This document shows, piece after piece, positions 44,293 through 54,903 of a stretch of 64,000 bases of DNA. Source of the DNA: Microbacterium caowuchunii (GTDB lineage Bacteria > Actinomycetota > Actinomycetes > Actinomycetales > Microbacteriaceae); assembly GCF_008727755.1 (NCBI RefSeq), contig NZ_CP044231.1, positions 1,550,001 to 1,614,000 on the forward strand. The letters run 5' to 3'. Within the stretch, counting starts at the first letter, position 1. Every line of letters begins with the position of its first letter. Below the pieces are notes generated by a model. That model did not search any database, had not been told where the DNA came from, and saw nothing but the letters and a program-made list of their open reading frames with translations. A program made the translations under genes and the position numbers.

Positions 44293-44298
44293 TAGCGT
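44293..44298 (+). promoter_or_regulatory. -10-like TAGCGT of the GH15 operon
   Basis: TAGCGT ends 6 bases before the GTG start, again without a ribosome-binding site. Confidence 0.5.
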
Positions 44299-44304
44299 GG
44301 AACG

Positions 44305-46116
44305 GTGATCTCCGACCCGAACTCCGCCCCCGACGCGGCAGGGGAGCCGCTCGATTCGTATGCGGCCATCGGTGACGGCCGGACGATCGCGCTCATCGGA
44401 CGACGCGGTCAGATCGATTGGCTCCCCGTGCCCGACATCGCCGCTGAGCCGGTGTTCGCACGCCTCCTGGACGACGACGCCGGCGGCTGCATCGAGCTCG
44501 AACCCGAAGGCGAGTACCGGATCCGCCGCCGCTATCTGCCGGGCACGAATGTGCTGGAGACGACCTTCACCACGGCGAACGGGGTGGCCCGGGTCACCGA
44601 CGCGCTCGTGGTCGGCGTCGCGGGGCGGCTGCCCTGGTGCGAGCTCGCGCGGCGGGTGGAGGGGGTGCGCGGGCACGTCGAGTTCTCGTGGCGGGTGCAG
44701 CCGGGGACGATGCTGGGAACCGTCTCGCCCTGGGTGGAGATGACCGAGCGCGGCGCGGTGATCCGCTGCGGGGACGTCACGGTGGGCGTCGTGGGCGCAG
44801 ACCACGGGGCGGAGGACCCGGAGCCCGCAGGGACGAGGGTCGCCGTCCGGGGGGCTTTCCGCACCTCCACAGGATCCCGTCACATGCTCGTGGTGGCTGC
44901 TACGCACGACGAGCCGTTGCGCGTCCCGGACCCGGCCAAGGTGGACGAGGGGATCGACCGGACGGTCGCGAGCTGGCGGATGTGGTCGAAGGAGTTCTCC
45001 TACGACGGACCGTGGGCGCCGGCCGTCCATCGCAGCGCTCTGGCGCTCAAGCTCCTCATCTACGCGCCGTCCGGCGCCATCGTGGCGGCGGCGACCACCT
45101 CTCTGCCGGAGACGGGGCGGGGTGGCAAGAACTGGGACTACCGGCTGGCGTGGGTGCGAGACCTCGCCTACACGGTGCACAGTCTCGTTCGCTTCGGTCT
45201 GCGGGAGGAGACGCACGCGGCGCTGTCGTGGCTGAGTCGCGCCATCCGCCGGCACGGTCCCGACCCCTTCGTGTTCTACGGTCTGGACGGCGCGCCCACC
45301 AGCGTGGTGCACCGGCGCGAGGCTCCCGGCTGGCGCGGCATCGGGCCGGTGGTGGTGGGCAACCCCGCGCAGGGTCAACTGCAACTCGGCGTGTACGGAG
45401 ACGTGTTCCAGGTCTGCCGCTCCTACGTGGACGCCGGGAACATCCTGGACCGTGCCACCGGGCGGTTGCTCGCCGTCCTGGCCGACAAGGTGTGCGATCT
45501 GTGGCGCAGTCCGGACTCGGGCATGTGGGAGCTTCCGGAAGAGCGCCACTACACCTCGTCCAAGATGGGCTGCTGGCAGGCGCTGAACGATGCCGTGCAC
45601 CTCTGCGAGCGAGGGCAGGTCCCCGGTACGGGCGAGCGCTGGGCGGCGGAACGCGAACGTATCCGGGAGTGGATCGGCGCGCACTGCTGGGACGAGGATC
45701 TCGGCAGCTATGTGATGGCACCGGGGAGCGCGGATCTGGACGCCTCCGTCCTGCTGCACGCGCCGAGCGGCTTCGACCGCGGCGAGAGGATGGCCCGCAC
45801 GATCGACGCCATCACGCGAGGACTCGCCGATGGGGACCTCGTCTACCGGTACAGCGGCGTCGCCCAGGAGGAGCACACGTTCGTGGCATGCGCGTTCTGG
45901 CGGGCCTCCGCACTCGCCTGCGTCGGACGGGTGGAGGAGGCCACCCGTCTGATGGACCGACTGGTCGAGCGCGGCAACGATGTGGGGATCCTCCCCGAGA
46001 TGATCGACGCCGACGACGGCGCGTTCTGGGGGAACCTGCCGCAGGCGCTCAGTCACCTGGCGCTCATCAGCGCGGCACTGACCATTCGCGACGTCGAGGA
46101 CGAGGCGAGGTCATGA
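44305..46116 (+). CDS. GH15 family glucoamylase/trehalase
   Basis: A 603-residue glycoside hydrolase of family 15. The N-terminal beta-sandwich is followed by the (alpha/alpha)6 barrel with GGKNWDYRLAWVRD (substrate loop), a catalytic-Glu region in SKMGCWQALNDAVHLCERG and the second Glu in YSGVAQEEHTFVACAFW (short segments quoted). Mycobacterial homologues are trehalases; others act on maltose or starch ends. No signal peptide, so it acts in the cytoplasm. It begins a three-gene coupled operon with SMP-30 and an SDR. Confidence 0.88.
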   Translation: MISDPNSAPDAAGEPLDSYAAIGDGRTIALIGRRGQIDWLPVPDIAAEPVFARLLDDDAGGCIELEPEGEYRIRRRYLPGTNVLETTFTTANGVARVTDALVVGVAGRLPWCELARRVEGVRGHVEFSWRVQPGTMLGTVSPWVEMTERGAVIRCGDVTVGVVGADHGAEDPEPAGTRVAVRGAFRTSTGSRHMLVVAATHDEPLRVPDPAKVDEGIDRTVASWRMWSKEFSYDGPWAPAVHRSALALKLLIYAPSGAIVAAATTSLPETGRGGKNWDYRLAWVRDLAYTVHSLVRFGLREETHAALSWLSRAIRRHGPDPFVFYGLDGAPTSVVHRREAPGWRGIGPVVVGNPAQGQLQLGVYGDVFQVCRSYVDAGNILDRATGRLLAVLADKVCDLWRSPDSGMWELPEERHYTSSKMGCWQALNDAVHLCERGQVPGTGERWAAERERIREWIGAHCWDEDLGSYVMAPGSADLDASVLLHAPSGFDRGERMARTIDAITRGLADGDLVYRYSGVAQEEHTFVACAFWRASALACVGRVEEATRLMDRLVERGNDVGILPEMIDADDGAFWGNLPQALSHLALISAALTIRDVEDEARS

Positions 46117-47033
46117 CGGTCGAGGTGTTCCGGGACGCGGGGGCGACTCTCGTGGAGAGCATCTGGTGGGACCCGAGGACCGACGAGGTGGTTTGGGTGG
46201 ACATCGTCGCCGGGACCGTGCACCGCGGGCGGTGGGATGGCGCCACCGATGGCTCGGACGATCGCGTGGTGACGCTCGACGCACCGGTCTCGGCGGTGCA
46301 GCCGGGCCCGGACGGCGGATACGTCGCGACCTCCGGAGAACGCATCCTGTCCCTGGATGCGGCCGGTCGGCCGCGCGAGGTGCTGGCGGAGGTGCGCCAC
46401 CCCCGAGCCGGAATCCGGTTCAACGAGGGGAAGGTCGATCCGTTCGGGGCGTTCGTGGTGGGCACGATGGACGCCGACGGCCATCCGCCGGCGGGAGCGG
46501 TCTACCGGTTGAGCGAGGACGGACTGTCCCTGCTCCGCGGCGGACTCGGTATCGCCAACGGGATGGAGTGGGTGCAGGAGGGGCGGACCTTCCTCCTCAC
46601 GGACACCTCCGTCGGCATCGTCTACCGCGCCTCCTACGACGGTTCCGGCACGCTCGGGGAACTCACGCCGCTCCTGGAGGGACATTCCTTCGACGGACTC
46701 ACCCGGGCGGAGGACGGCACGCTCTGGAACGCCGTCCACGGCGACGGCGTCGTCCTGCAGTGGAGCGGTGCAGGGGAACTGCGCTCCAGCATCCGGCTCC
46801 CCGCACCGCAGGTCACCTCGGTGGCCTTCGCCGGGCCGGGCCTCGAGCACCTGCTCGTCGGCAGCTCCCGGGAGAACATGAGCGACGCCGACGTCGAGCG
46901 CCGGCCGATGAGCGGCGCCATCTTCCGCATCGCGGGCGTCGGCCGGGGCTTCGCCCCGTACACGTTCTCGAGTCCGGACCCGTCCGAGCTCGCCCGCATC
47001 CGACCAGACACACCGAAAGGACGACTGCCATGA
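46113..47033 (+). CDS. SMP-30/gluconolactonase family protein
   Basis: A 306-residue six-bladed beta-propeller lactonase. Metal-binding residues fall in IWWDPRTDEVVWVDI (Glu near the start), FNEGKVDPFGAFVVGTMD and IANGMEWVQEG, the usual Glu/Asn/Asp positions. It opens sugar lactones such as gluconolactone. Its ATG overlaps the GH15 stop (ATGA) and its own stop overlaps the SDR start (ATGA). This supports a path from a glucoside to glucose, then lactone, then acid, but the substrate is inferred. Confidence 0.87.
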   Translation: MTVEVFRDAGATLVESIWWDPRTDEVVWVDIVAGTVHRGRWDGATDGSDDRVVTLDAPVSAVQPGPDGGYVATSGERILSLDAAGRPREVLAEVRHPRAGIRFNEGKVDPFGAFVVGTMDADGHPPAGAVYRLSEDGLSLLRGGLGIANGMEWVQEGRTFLLTDTSVGIVYRASYDGSGTLGELTPLLEGHSFDGLTRAEDGTLWNAVHGDGVVLQWSGAGELRSSIRLPAPQVTSVAFAGPGLEHLLVGSSRENMSDADVERRPMSGAIFRIAGVGRGFAPYTFSSPDPSELARIRPDTPKGRLP

Positions 47034-47926
47034 CGCGCGACCAGTACACCTTCACCGACCCGACCCAGCTCTACGCGGACATCGAGCCCCGCACGCAGCA
47101 TCAACCCGAACCCGGGCTGGACGCCGAGCTGACTCCGCACGCCGACCTCGGGGAGGACACCTATCGGGGCACCGGGCGCCTGCAGGGGCGCAGGGCGCTC
47201 GTCACCGGAGCGGATTCCGGGATCGGCGCGGCGACGGTGATCGCCTTCGCCCGGGAGGGCGCGGACATCGTGCTGTCCTACCTCCCCGAGGAGGAAGAGG
47301 ATGCGCGACGCATCGTCCAGATCGTCGAGGCGGCAGGAGTGCGGGCCGTCGCGGCGCCCGGCGACCTCCGCGATCGGGAGCACTGCCGCGCCCTCGTCGA
47401 GCGTGCGGTGGCCGAGCTGGGCGGTCTCGACATCCTCGTCAACAACGCCGGCAAGCAGATCTTCAACGAGGACATCACGACGCTCCCCGACGAGCAGCTG
47501 GCCGACACGCTGACCACGAACGTCTCGGCGATGTTCTGGATCACGCAGGAGGCGGTCCCGCACATGCCGCCCGGCTCGACCATCATCAACACCACTTCCG
47601 TCCAGGCGTACAGTCCGTCCCCGATGCTCGTGGACTACGCGACCACGAAGGCCGCGATCAACGCCTTCACGAAAGCGCTCGCCCAGCAGCTGGCGCCCCG
47701 GGGCATCCGGGTCAACGCGGTCGCACCCGGCCCGATCTGGACACCGCTGCAGGTGACGGACGGCCAGCCGCCGGAGAAGATCGAGGTCTTCGGTGAAGAG
47801 ACACCGCTCGGCCGGATGGGACAGCCCGCGGAGCTGGCACCGGCCTACGTCTTCCTCGCATCACCGGAATCCAGCTATGTGCTCGGCGAGACCCTGAACG
47901 TCAACGGAGGGATGCCGACCCCCTGA
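47030..47926 (+). CDS. SDR family oxidoreductase (YhdF/YghA-like, glucose dehydrogenase type)
   Basis: A 298-residue short-chain dehydrogenase with an N-terminal extension of about 50 residues as in YghA/YhdF-type general-stress SDRs. The cofactor loop TGADSGIG at about residues 59-66, NNAG, Ser and Y-x3-K (YATTK) are all present. It may oxidise a sugar or aldehyde with NAD(P). Its ATG overlaps the SMP-30 stop. In this operon it could make the lactone that the neighbour hydrolyses. Confidence 0.87.
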   Translation: MTRDQYTFTDPTQLYADIEPRTQHQPEPGLDAELTPHADLGEDTYRGTGRLQGRRALVTGADSGIGAATVIAFAREGADIVLSYLPEEEEDARRIVQIVEAAGVRAVAAPGDLRDREHCRALVERAVAELGGLDILVNNAGKQIFNEDITTLPDEQLADTLTTNVSAMFWITQEAVPHMPPGSTIINTTSVQAYSPSPMLVDYATTKAAINAFTKALAQQLAPRGIRVNAVAPGPIWTPLQVTDGQPPEKIEVFGEETPLGRMGQPAELAPAYVFLASPESSYVLGETLNVNGGMPTP

Positions 47927-48005
47927 GCCGGGGGTCTCCATCGGGGCGCCGTCGTCGTTGTCCCCGGTCTGCCGTACGATCGGGGCGCGGACCGGAGGGA
48001 CCATC

Positions 48006-50384
<2,379 letters not shown>

Positions 50385-50430
50385 GCGCCACGGGGCCGTC
50401 CGGTGGGGGAGGGCTCCGTCCGGTGGTGCC

Positions 50431-51729
50431 CTAGGCGCCCATGGGGGCGGCCCCCCGGGTGCCGATCTGCAGCACGGGCGCGGCACAGCATCCGCCGCCG
50501 TCGAAGGAAGCGGAGCCCCCGCAGACCCCCGTCTCGGGGAGGACGAGCTCGTTGCGTGCGGCGCCCTCGTGGTCCCCGGCGAGGTGCGCCACGACGCTGC
50601 GCACCTGTTCGTACCCGGTCAGGGCGAGGAAGGTGGGCGCGCGTCCGTAGCTCTTGGCGCCGACGATGAAGAAGCCCTCCTCGGGCTGGGTTAGTTGCCG
50701 TGCGCCGGTCGCCGCGACCGTGCCGCAGGAGTGCAGGTGAGGATCGATCTCGTCCGCGATACCGGCGACGGCCTCGAGCGCAGGGTCGAGGTCGATGCGC
50801 AGTTCGGACAGGATCGAGGTGTCCGGCCGGAAGCCCGTGAGGGCGATGACGTGGGCCACATCCGTGACCGCGCGCCCGTCCTCCGCCGTGACGGTGGCGC
50901 CCGACCCGGTGTCGTGGATCGCCGCGACGCGGAAGCCGGTGACGAGCGTCACGAGACCGTCCTCGACCAGTTGCTTCGCACGGGTGCCGAGGGCCGCCCG
51001 CTCCGCCAGATCGTCGGCCTCCCCGCCGCCGAAGACGGCGTCGGTGGCAACGCGGCGCAGCGCCCAGGTGACGGTGGTGCCGGGATGGCGGCGGACGAGG
51101 CCCGACAGGCGGATGACGGCATGGATCGCGGAGTGACCCGCGCCGACCACCAGCACATGCCGGCCGGCGAAGCGCTCGACATCCGTGGGTATCCGATAGG
51201 AGACCCGCTCGCCGGCGGTCCGCTCGCCGAGCGCCGGCAGTCCGTCCGCGCCCATGGGGTTCGGCTGGGACCATGTTCCGCTCGCATCGAGCACGGCGCG
51301 CGCGAGGATGCGGTCCTCGTTCCCCTGCGCGTCGAGGGTGTGCACGATGAACGGCTGGGTGCTGCGATCAGCGGTGACGACCTTGTCCCGCCCACTCCGG
51401 CTCACCCCGGTGACGGTCGTGCGGAAGCGGACGCTGTCGCCCAGCGCTGATGCGAGCGGCGCGAGATAGCGCTGGACCCAGTTCGCCCCAGTCGGGTACC
51501 CCGCGCCGGGGCGAGTCCAGCCGGCGCCCTCCAAGAGGCGGCCCGCTGCTGAGTCGATCAGTTCGTCCCAGGGGGAGAAAAGCCGGACGTGCCCCCACTC
51601 GGACACGGCGGCCCCGGGGCCGGAACCGCGCTCCAGCACGATCGCCTCGAGCCCGCGTTCGCGCAGATGGGCCGCGGCCGCCAGCCCCTGGGGGCCCGCT
51701 CCGATCACGACGACAGGGGGCAGGGACAC
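50431..51729 (-). CDS. FAD-dependent oxidoreductase, ArsO-like
   Basis: A 432-residue flavoprotein monooxygenase-like enzyme. It has an N-terminal FAD-binding GAGPQGLAAAAHL at residues 10-22, a second dinucleotide site VVGAGHSAIHAV near 195, and ALTGFRPDTSIL. The last 40 residues carry an unusual Cys-rich tail (CGGSASFDGGGCCAAPV). Flavoproteins of this look sit in arsenic operons as ArsO. GAGGAG lies upstream of the GTG. It is divergent from arsR, which supports the assignment. Substrate unproved. Confidence 0.78.
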   Translation of the reverse strand: MSLPPVVVIGAGPQGLAAAAHLRERGLEAIVLERGSGPGAAVSEWGHVRLFSPWDELIDSAAGRLLEGAGWTRPGAGYPTGANWVQRYLAPLASALGDSVRFRTTVTGVSRSGRDKVVTADRSTQPFIVHTLDAQGNEDRILARAVLDASGTWSQPNPMGADGLPALGERTAGERVSYRIPTDVERFAGRHVLVVGAGHSAIHAVIRLSGLVRRHPGTTVTWALRRVATDAVFGGGEADDLAERAALGTRAKQLVEDGLVTLVTGFRVAAIHDTGSGATVTAEDGRAVTDVAHVIALTGFRPDTSILSELRIDLDPALEAVAGIADEIDPHLHSCGTVAATGARQLTQPEEGFFIVGAKSYGRAPTFLALTGYEQVRSVVAHLAGDHEGAARNELVLPETGVCGGSASFDGGGCCAAPVLQIGTRGAAPMGA

Positions 51730-51806
51730 AGGTACTCCTCGGCTCGGGGGAACGTCTCACATCGAGAGACGTCGATGCGACCCACGATGACGGAGGTATC
51801 GAAGTT

Positions 51807-51825
51807 TGTCAATACGTGGCAGACT
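51807..51825 (+). promoter_or_regulatory. arsR promoter/operator
   Basis: TGTCAATACGTGGCA at 51807-51821 overlaps the -10-like CAGACT (51820-51825), which ends 6 bases before the arsR ATG. A near-identical element lies before the GNAT gene. Position over the core promoter fits a repressor site. Confidence 0.55.
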
Positions 51826-51831
51826 GCTGTC

Positions 51832-52176
51832 ATGAGCGTGCCCCTGACGACCGAGGCGACCGCGGCCTGCTGTGCACCGCGGGTGACGGAAGCGGTGTCC
51901 GCCGAGGAGGCGGAGCGCATCGCGCGGGTGTTCAAGGCGCTGGGTGATCCGACGCGCGTTCGGCTGCTGTCGCTGATCGCCGGCGGCGACGGGGGAGAGG
52001 CATGCATCTGCGACCTCACGGAGCCGGTGGGGCTGTCGCAGGGAACCGTCTCCCACCACATGAAGCTGTTGGCCGAGGCCGGGCTGGTCACTCGAGAACA
52101 GCGGGGGAGATGGGCCTACTACGCCGTCGACCGCGATGCGCTCGACGCTGCGGCGGGTGCGCTGCGCCCGGCGTGA
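51832..52176 (+). CDS. arsR: ArsR family arsenic/antimony-responsive repressor
   Basis: A 114-residue ArsR/SmtB repressor. The metal-sensing stretch EACICDL is a C-x-C version of the ELCVCDL site of As(III) sensors, and the winged helix-turn-helix runs VGLSQGTVSHHMKLLAEAGLVTREQRG (short segments quoted). Two further Cys sit near the N-terminus (TAACCAP). The ATG at 51832 follows CAGACT by 6 bases. It is divergent from the ArsO-like flavoprotein. No arsenite transporter or arsenate reductase is present in the window. Confidence 0.86.
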   Translation: MSVPLTTEATAACCAPRVTEAVSAEEAERIARVFKALGDPTRVRLLSLIAGGDGGEACICDLTEPVGLSQGTVSHHMKLLAEAGLVTREQRGRWAYYAVDRDALDAAAGALRPA

Positions 52177-52188
52177 CCGGCATCCGGT

Positions 52189-52671
52189 TCACTCCACCAG
52201 GCGTTTGCGCATCTGCTGCGTGACCACCTCGTAGCCGTTCGAGCCGTAGAGGGCGATGGCCGGGGCGTTGGTGCCGAACACGTTGAGCTCCAGCGACCCC
52301 GCTCCGGCATCCCGGACTGCACCCTCGACCGCAGTGAGGAAGGCACGCCCCAGCCCCGTTCCCCGGTGTTCCGGCTCGATCTCGAAGTCGTAGAGGAAGG
52401 CCGTATCCGGCGCGCCGCGGGGGTGGTCGAGGCCGACCCAGGCATGGCCGATCGGCGTCCCATCGGTGAGGACCCCGCGCAGGAGTAGCGTGCGGGGAGT
52501 GTCCGCGCCGTGGGGAAGTGCCCGCGAGTTCTCGTCCTGGGCGCGCTGGAGGGCGGTCGCCGCATCCCAGCGCCCGGCGGAGACCTGCTCGGCGGCGTAG
52601 TCCTCCGCCAACCGGGATTGCCAGAGGTCGTACTCGGCGCGGGTCATGGGACGGACGTGCACGGCAGTCAT
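52189..52671 (-). CDS. GNAT family N-acetyltransferase
   Basis: A 160-residue acetyltransferase with the acetyl-CoA loop EHRGTGLGRAFLTAVEG (R-x-x-G-x-G/A) and the core strands YDFEIEPEH and SLELNVFGTNAPAIALYGSNGYEVV (short segments quoted). Substrate unknown. It lies 12 bases from the convergent arsR gene. Upstream, an inverted repeat almost identical to the arsR operator overlaps its probable -10 (ATAACT, reverse strand 52702-52697), so it may belong to the same regulon. ArsN-type acetyltransferases occur in some ars clusters. Confidence 0.82.
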   Translation of the reverse strand: MTAVHVRPMTRAEYDLWQSRLAEDYAAEQVSAGRWDAATALQRAQDENSRALPHGADTPRTLLLRGVLTDGTPIGHAWVGLDHPRGAPDTAFLYDFEIEPEHRGTGLGRAFLTAVEGAVRDAGAGSLELNVFGTNAPAIALYGSNGYEVVTQQMRKRLVE

Positions 52672-53074
52672 GCCGCGATCGTCGCACGCGCGCCAGAGTT
52701 ATGTCACTTATTGACATTGACGCGGAGTCGGCGCCACGCCTGCACACCATCCCCGAGCGTTCCTGCAGACGTGGGGGCCGCCGGGGATGTCAGCCGGCCG
52801 ACCCAGACGGCATCCGGCGGGTACTTCTTATCCGGCGCACGGATCGGCGCCGAACGCGTCTCGGAACCACGAGTGCAGCGGTTCATCATGTAGAGGCGCC
52901 GATGCGCGTGAGGCCGAACGACCGTCGACCCATCTGACGGGTGCTGCAGGCGCCACCCCCACCCCTGATCGGCGATTGCCGATAATGCACATTATGTCAA
53001 TACAGTGATCGACGCCGGTCCCCACGGCGGTCAGAGACGGTTGCTGTCCCCGGTGGCGAGTGTGAAGTTTTGCG
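52672..53074. other. gene-poor intergenic stretch
   Basis: About 400 bases with no convincing gene. It holds the arsR-like operator at 52702-52716, an ATAATG-CA-CATTAT repeat at 52982-52995 and a third, imperfect TGTCAATAC copy at 52995-53003. Short frames here, including 52704-52889 on the reverse strand, have no recognisable protein features. Confidence 0.6.
52702..52716 (-). promoter_or_regulatory. operator-like repeat upstream of GNAT gene
   Basis: Reverse strand TGTCAATAAGTGACA, an inverted repeat with 5-bp arms (6 bp with the flanking A/T). It matches the arsR element at 13 of 15 bases and lies 31-45 bases before the GNAT start. Confidence 0.55.
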
Positions 53075-53404
53075 GTGGCTGAGCCCTGTCGCCGAGGACG
53101 CTCCGCCGCAAGCTCAGCAGACCGCCGCGCAGGCTCTGTCGGATTCGCACGTCGGTGGGAACTGACCGCTGCGATCGTTCACGCCTTCCCCGAGTACCCG
53201 CCCTATGCCGGTCGACACGACGCATCCGCGCCTCACGTCACCGTCGCTGACTCCGGATCCACCAGCGAACGCAGGCGGGCGGAGCGCACCATCGAGTCCG
53301 TGCTTCCGCTGGCAGCCACGGCGGAGGCTCTCACGGTTCTCCAGGAGTCGCAGGACGGCCGTTGGCATGTCCGCGAACGTCTCCGGTTCGCACCGCGGCG
53401 GTAG
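53075..53404 (+). pseudogene. remnant of a 2'-5' RNA ligase family gene (C-terminal part)
   Basis: The frame carries the C-terminal half of a 2'-5' RNA ligase/LigT-like protein: AFPEYPPYAGRHD, then PHVTVA (the second H-x-T/S-x motif) and TVLQESQDGRWHVRERLRF, a typical family ending. The first H-x-T motif and the N-terminal half (about 90 residues) are missing. The upstream 65 codons of the frame are Arg/Ser-rich and look like non-coding shadow. I read it as a 5'-truncated remnant next to the ars region. Confidence 0.5.
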
Positions 53405-53446
53405 CCGATGGCTTGGACCCACGGGTGTCGCTGTGCGGAGAGTCCC

Positions 53447-53674
53447 CTACGGGCAGACCCGGACCCGGTGCCCCTCGAACTCGACGACGTCGCCGGGGTG
53501 AAGCTGTCGGCCGCGACGGCGGTCGACCTCACCGTTGACGGTCACATAGCCGTCGATGATCGCCTCTTTGACGTTTCCCCCGGAGTCGAGGAGACCGGCG
53601 AACTTCAGGAACTGGCCGAGGCGAATGACATCGCCGCCGATCGGGACGTCGTCGATCGGAGCCGGATTGGTCAT
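53447..53674 (-). CDS. S4 domain RNA-binding protein (YbcJ-like)
   Basis: A 75-residue single S4-domain protein. The alpha-L fold is visible as IRLGQFLKFAGLLDSGGNVKEAI, followed by GYVTVNGEVDRRRGRQLHPGDVVEFEG (short segments quoted). Small S4 proteins of this class associate with ribosomal RNA or ribosomes. It stands alone between the remnant gene and a GNAT gene. Confidence 0.85.
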   Translation of the reverse strand: MTNPAPIDDVPIGGDVIRLGQFLKFAGLLDSGGNVKEAIIDGYVTVNGEVDRRRGRQLHPGDVVEFEGHRVRVCP

Positions 53675-53777
53675 CCCCGAATGCTATCCGACTGCGACGG
53701 ATGCCGTCCGTGCGCCTGGTCCGCCCCATCCCCTAGGGAAACCCGCCGGATGGGTGGAGCGCCATGCCGTTCCGGGA

Positions 53778-54365
53778 TCAGTCACCGGCCGGCGACACCG
53801 TCCTGCGCATGACCGTCTTGCTCTTGCCGATGTGACGCTCGAAGGTGAACCCCGCCTTCTCGAACATGGCCCGCGTGCCGTTGTGCAGGAAGGAGGACGA
53901 GGTCTTCTTTCCCGGGACCAGCTCGTTGGGGAACGAGACCACCTCTCCCCCGCCGGCTTCTGCGATCAGCTGGAGCGCGCCGTCCAGCGCCTCGCGGGCC
54001 ACCCCCGACCGTCGGTGGTCACGGTCCACGAAGAAGCACGTGATGCGCCACGGCGGGAGCACCGGCTCCCCCGCGTCGTACTGCTTGCGGTGGTAGATGT
54101 TCGGGAGCTCTCCCGGGCTTCCGAACTGGCACCAGGCGATCGCGTCGTCCCCGTCGAACACGAGCGCCGCGTGCGCGACTCCCTCTGCGACGAGCCGCTC
54201 CTTGAACGTGGGGCGGTCGTACTCGCTCTTGGTCGTCAGATCGGTGTCGTCGTGGAAATAGGTGCAGTAGCACCCGCCCCACACCCCGTTGTGCTTCTGC
54301 GCGAGAGCAAGCCAGGCCGGGAAGGTCTCGACGGTCAGGGGTCTGACCACGTGCGCGGTGGTCAT
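53778..54365 (-). CDS. GNAT family N-acetyltransferase
   Basis: A 195-residue acetyltransferase. The acetyl-CoA loop is DRDHRRSGVAREALDGAL and the start region contains WGGCYCTYFHD, a pattern seen in a distinct actinobacterial GNAT group. C-terminal NGTRAMFEKAGFTFERHIGKSKTVMRR completes the fold (short segments quoted). The ATG at 54363-54365 is chosen as the conserved family start MTTAHVVRPL; no good ribosome-binding site is visible. Substrate unknown. Confidence 0.82.
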   Translation of the reverse strand: MTTAHVVRPLTVETFPAWLALAQKHNGVWGGCYCTYFHDDTDLTTKSEYDRPTFKERLVAEGVAHAALVFDGDDAIAWCQFGSPGELPNIYHRKQYDAGEPVLPPWRITCFFVDRDHRRSGVAREALDGALQLIAEAGGGEVVSFPNELVPGKKTSSSFLHNGTRAMFEKAGFTFERHIGKSKTVMRRTVSPAGD

Positions 54366-54456
54366 GATCGTCGCGCGTCCGAGCCGGTCATGGCGGGCCT
54401 CTCTCCTCGGTGCTGCCAAGTCTGCGGTGAGCCCCGGCCCCGGGCAAGACCGGGCG

Positions 54457-54747
54457 TCACCGATCCGGGTTGGTCGACGCCCCATCCAGCCACAGCTCTT
54501 CACTCGCATCAGCGTGCGCTCCCCCGCCGCCCACGTGCTTCGCGCTGATGCGCGGGCCCTTCGTGATCACATGGACCATCGCCATCGCATGTCCGCGCCC
54601 CAGCCCGTAGTCCTCGGCGAGCCACTGCACGATCGGGGCGGCTTTGGTGGTCGCGTCGAAGCCCTTGTCGGATGCGAGCGCCATCAGCTGCCGCGGGGTC
54701 AGACCGGTCTTCTCCTCCACCGCGTCCAGGTAGGCCTGAAAGGACAT
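54457..54747 (-). CDS. DUF4287 domain-containing protein
   Basis: A 96-residue soluble protein matching the DUF4287 family: SFQAYLDAVEEKTGLTPRQL, APIVQWLAEDYGLGRGHAMAM and VHVITKG (short segments quoted). Function unknown. GAGGAG lies 5 bases before the ATG. The final 25 residues are Gly/Ala/His-rich and extend beyond the family core. Confidence 0.85.
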   Translation of the reverse strand: MSFQAYLDAVEEKTGLTPRQLMALASDKGFDATTKAAPIVQWLAEDYGLGRGHAMAMVHVITKGPRISAKHVGGGGAHADASEELWLDGASTNPDR

Positions 54748-54891
54748 CTTGTCTCCTCGGGTATCTCGCTGCGCGTCGGTGGGTTCGTTCGCGCAGGACC
54801 GGCCGCCGACTGCGGCGGTCTCTCCCCCGAGCGTGGCGCAGACACCGGTCCCTGTCGACCCCAGCGAGCCCGTCGGCGTCCTGCGTGTTCA

Positions 54892-54897
54892 TAGACT
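54892..54897 (+). promoter_or_regulatory. -10-like TAGACT of the hydrolase at 54904
   Basis: TAGACT ends 6 bases before the ATG, without a ribosome-binding site. Confidence 0.5.
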
Positions 54898-54903
54898 CGA
54901 CGC

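Noticed and set aside
52704..52889. 61-residue reverse frame in the gene-poor strip
   Set aside because: No ribosome-binding site, no recognisable motif, and the frame ends inside the operator-like repeat.
53114..53422. Reverse frame opposite the ligase remnant
   Set aside because: The forward frame shows conserved ligase-like segments, the reverse none.
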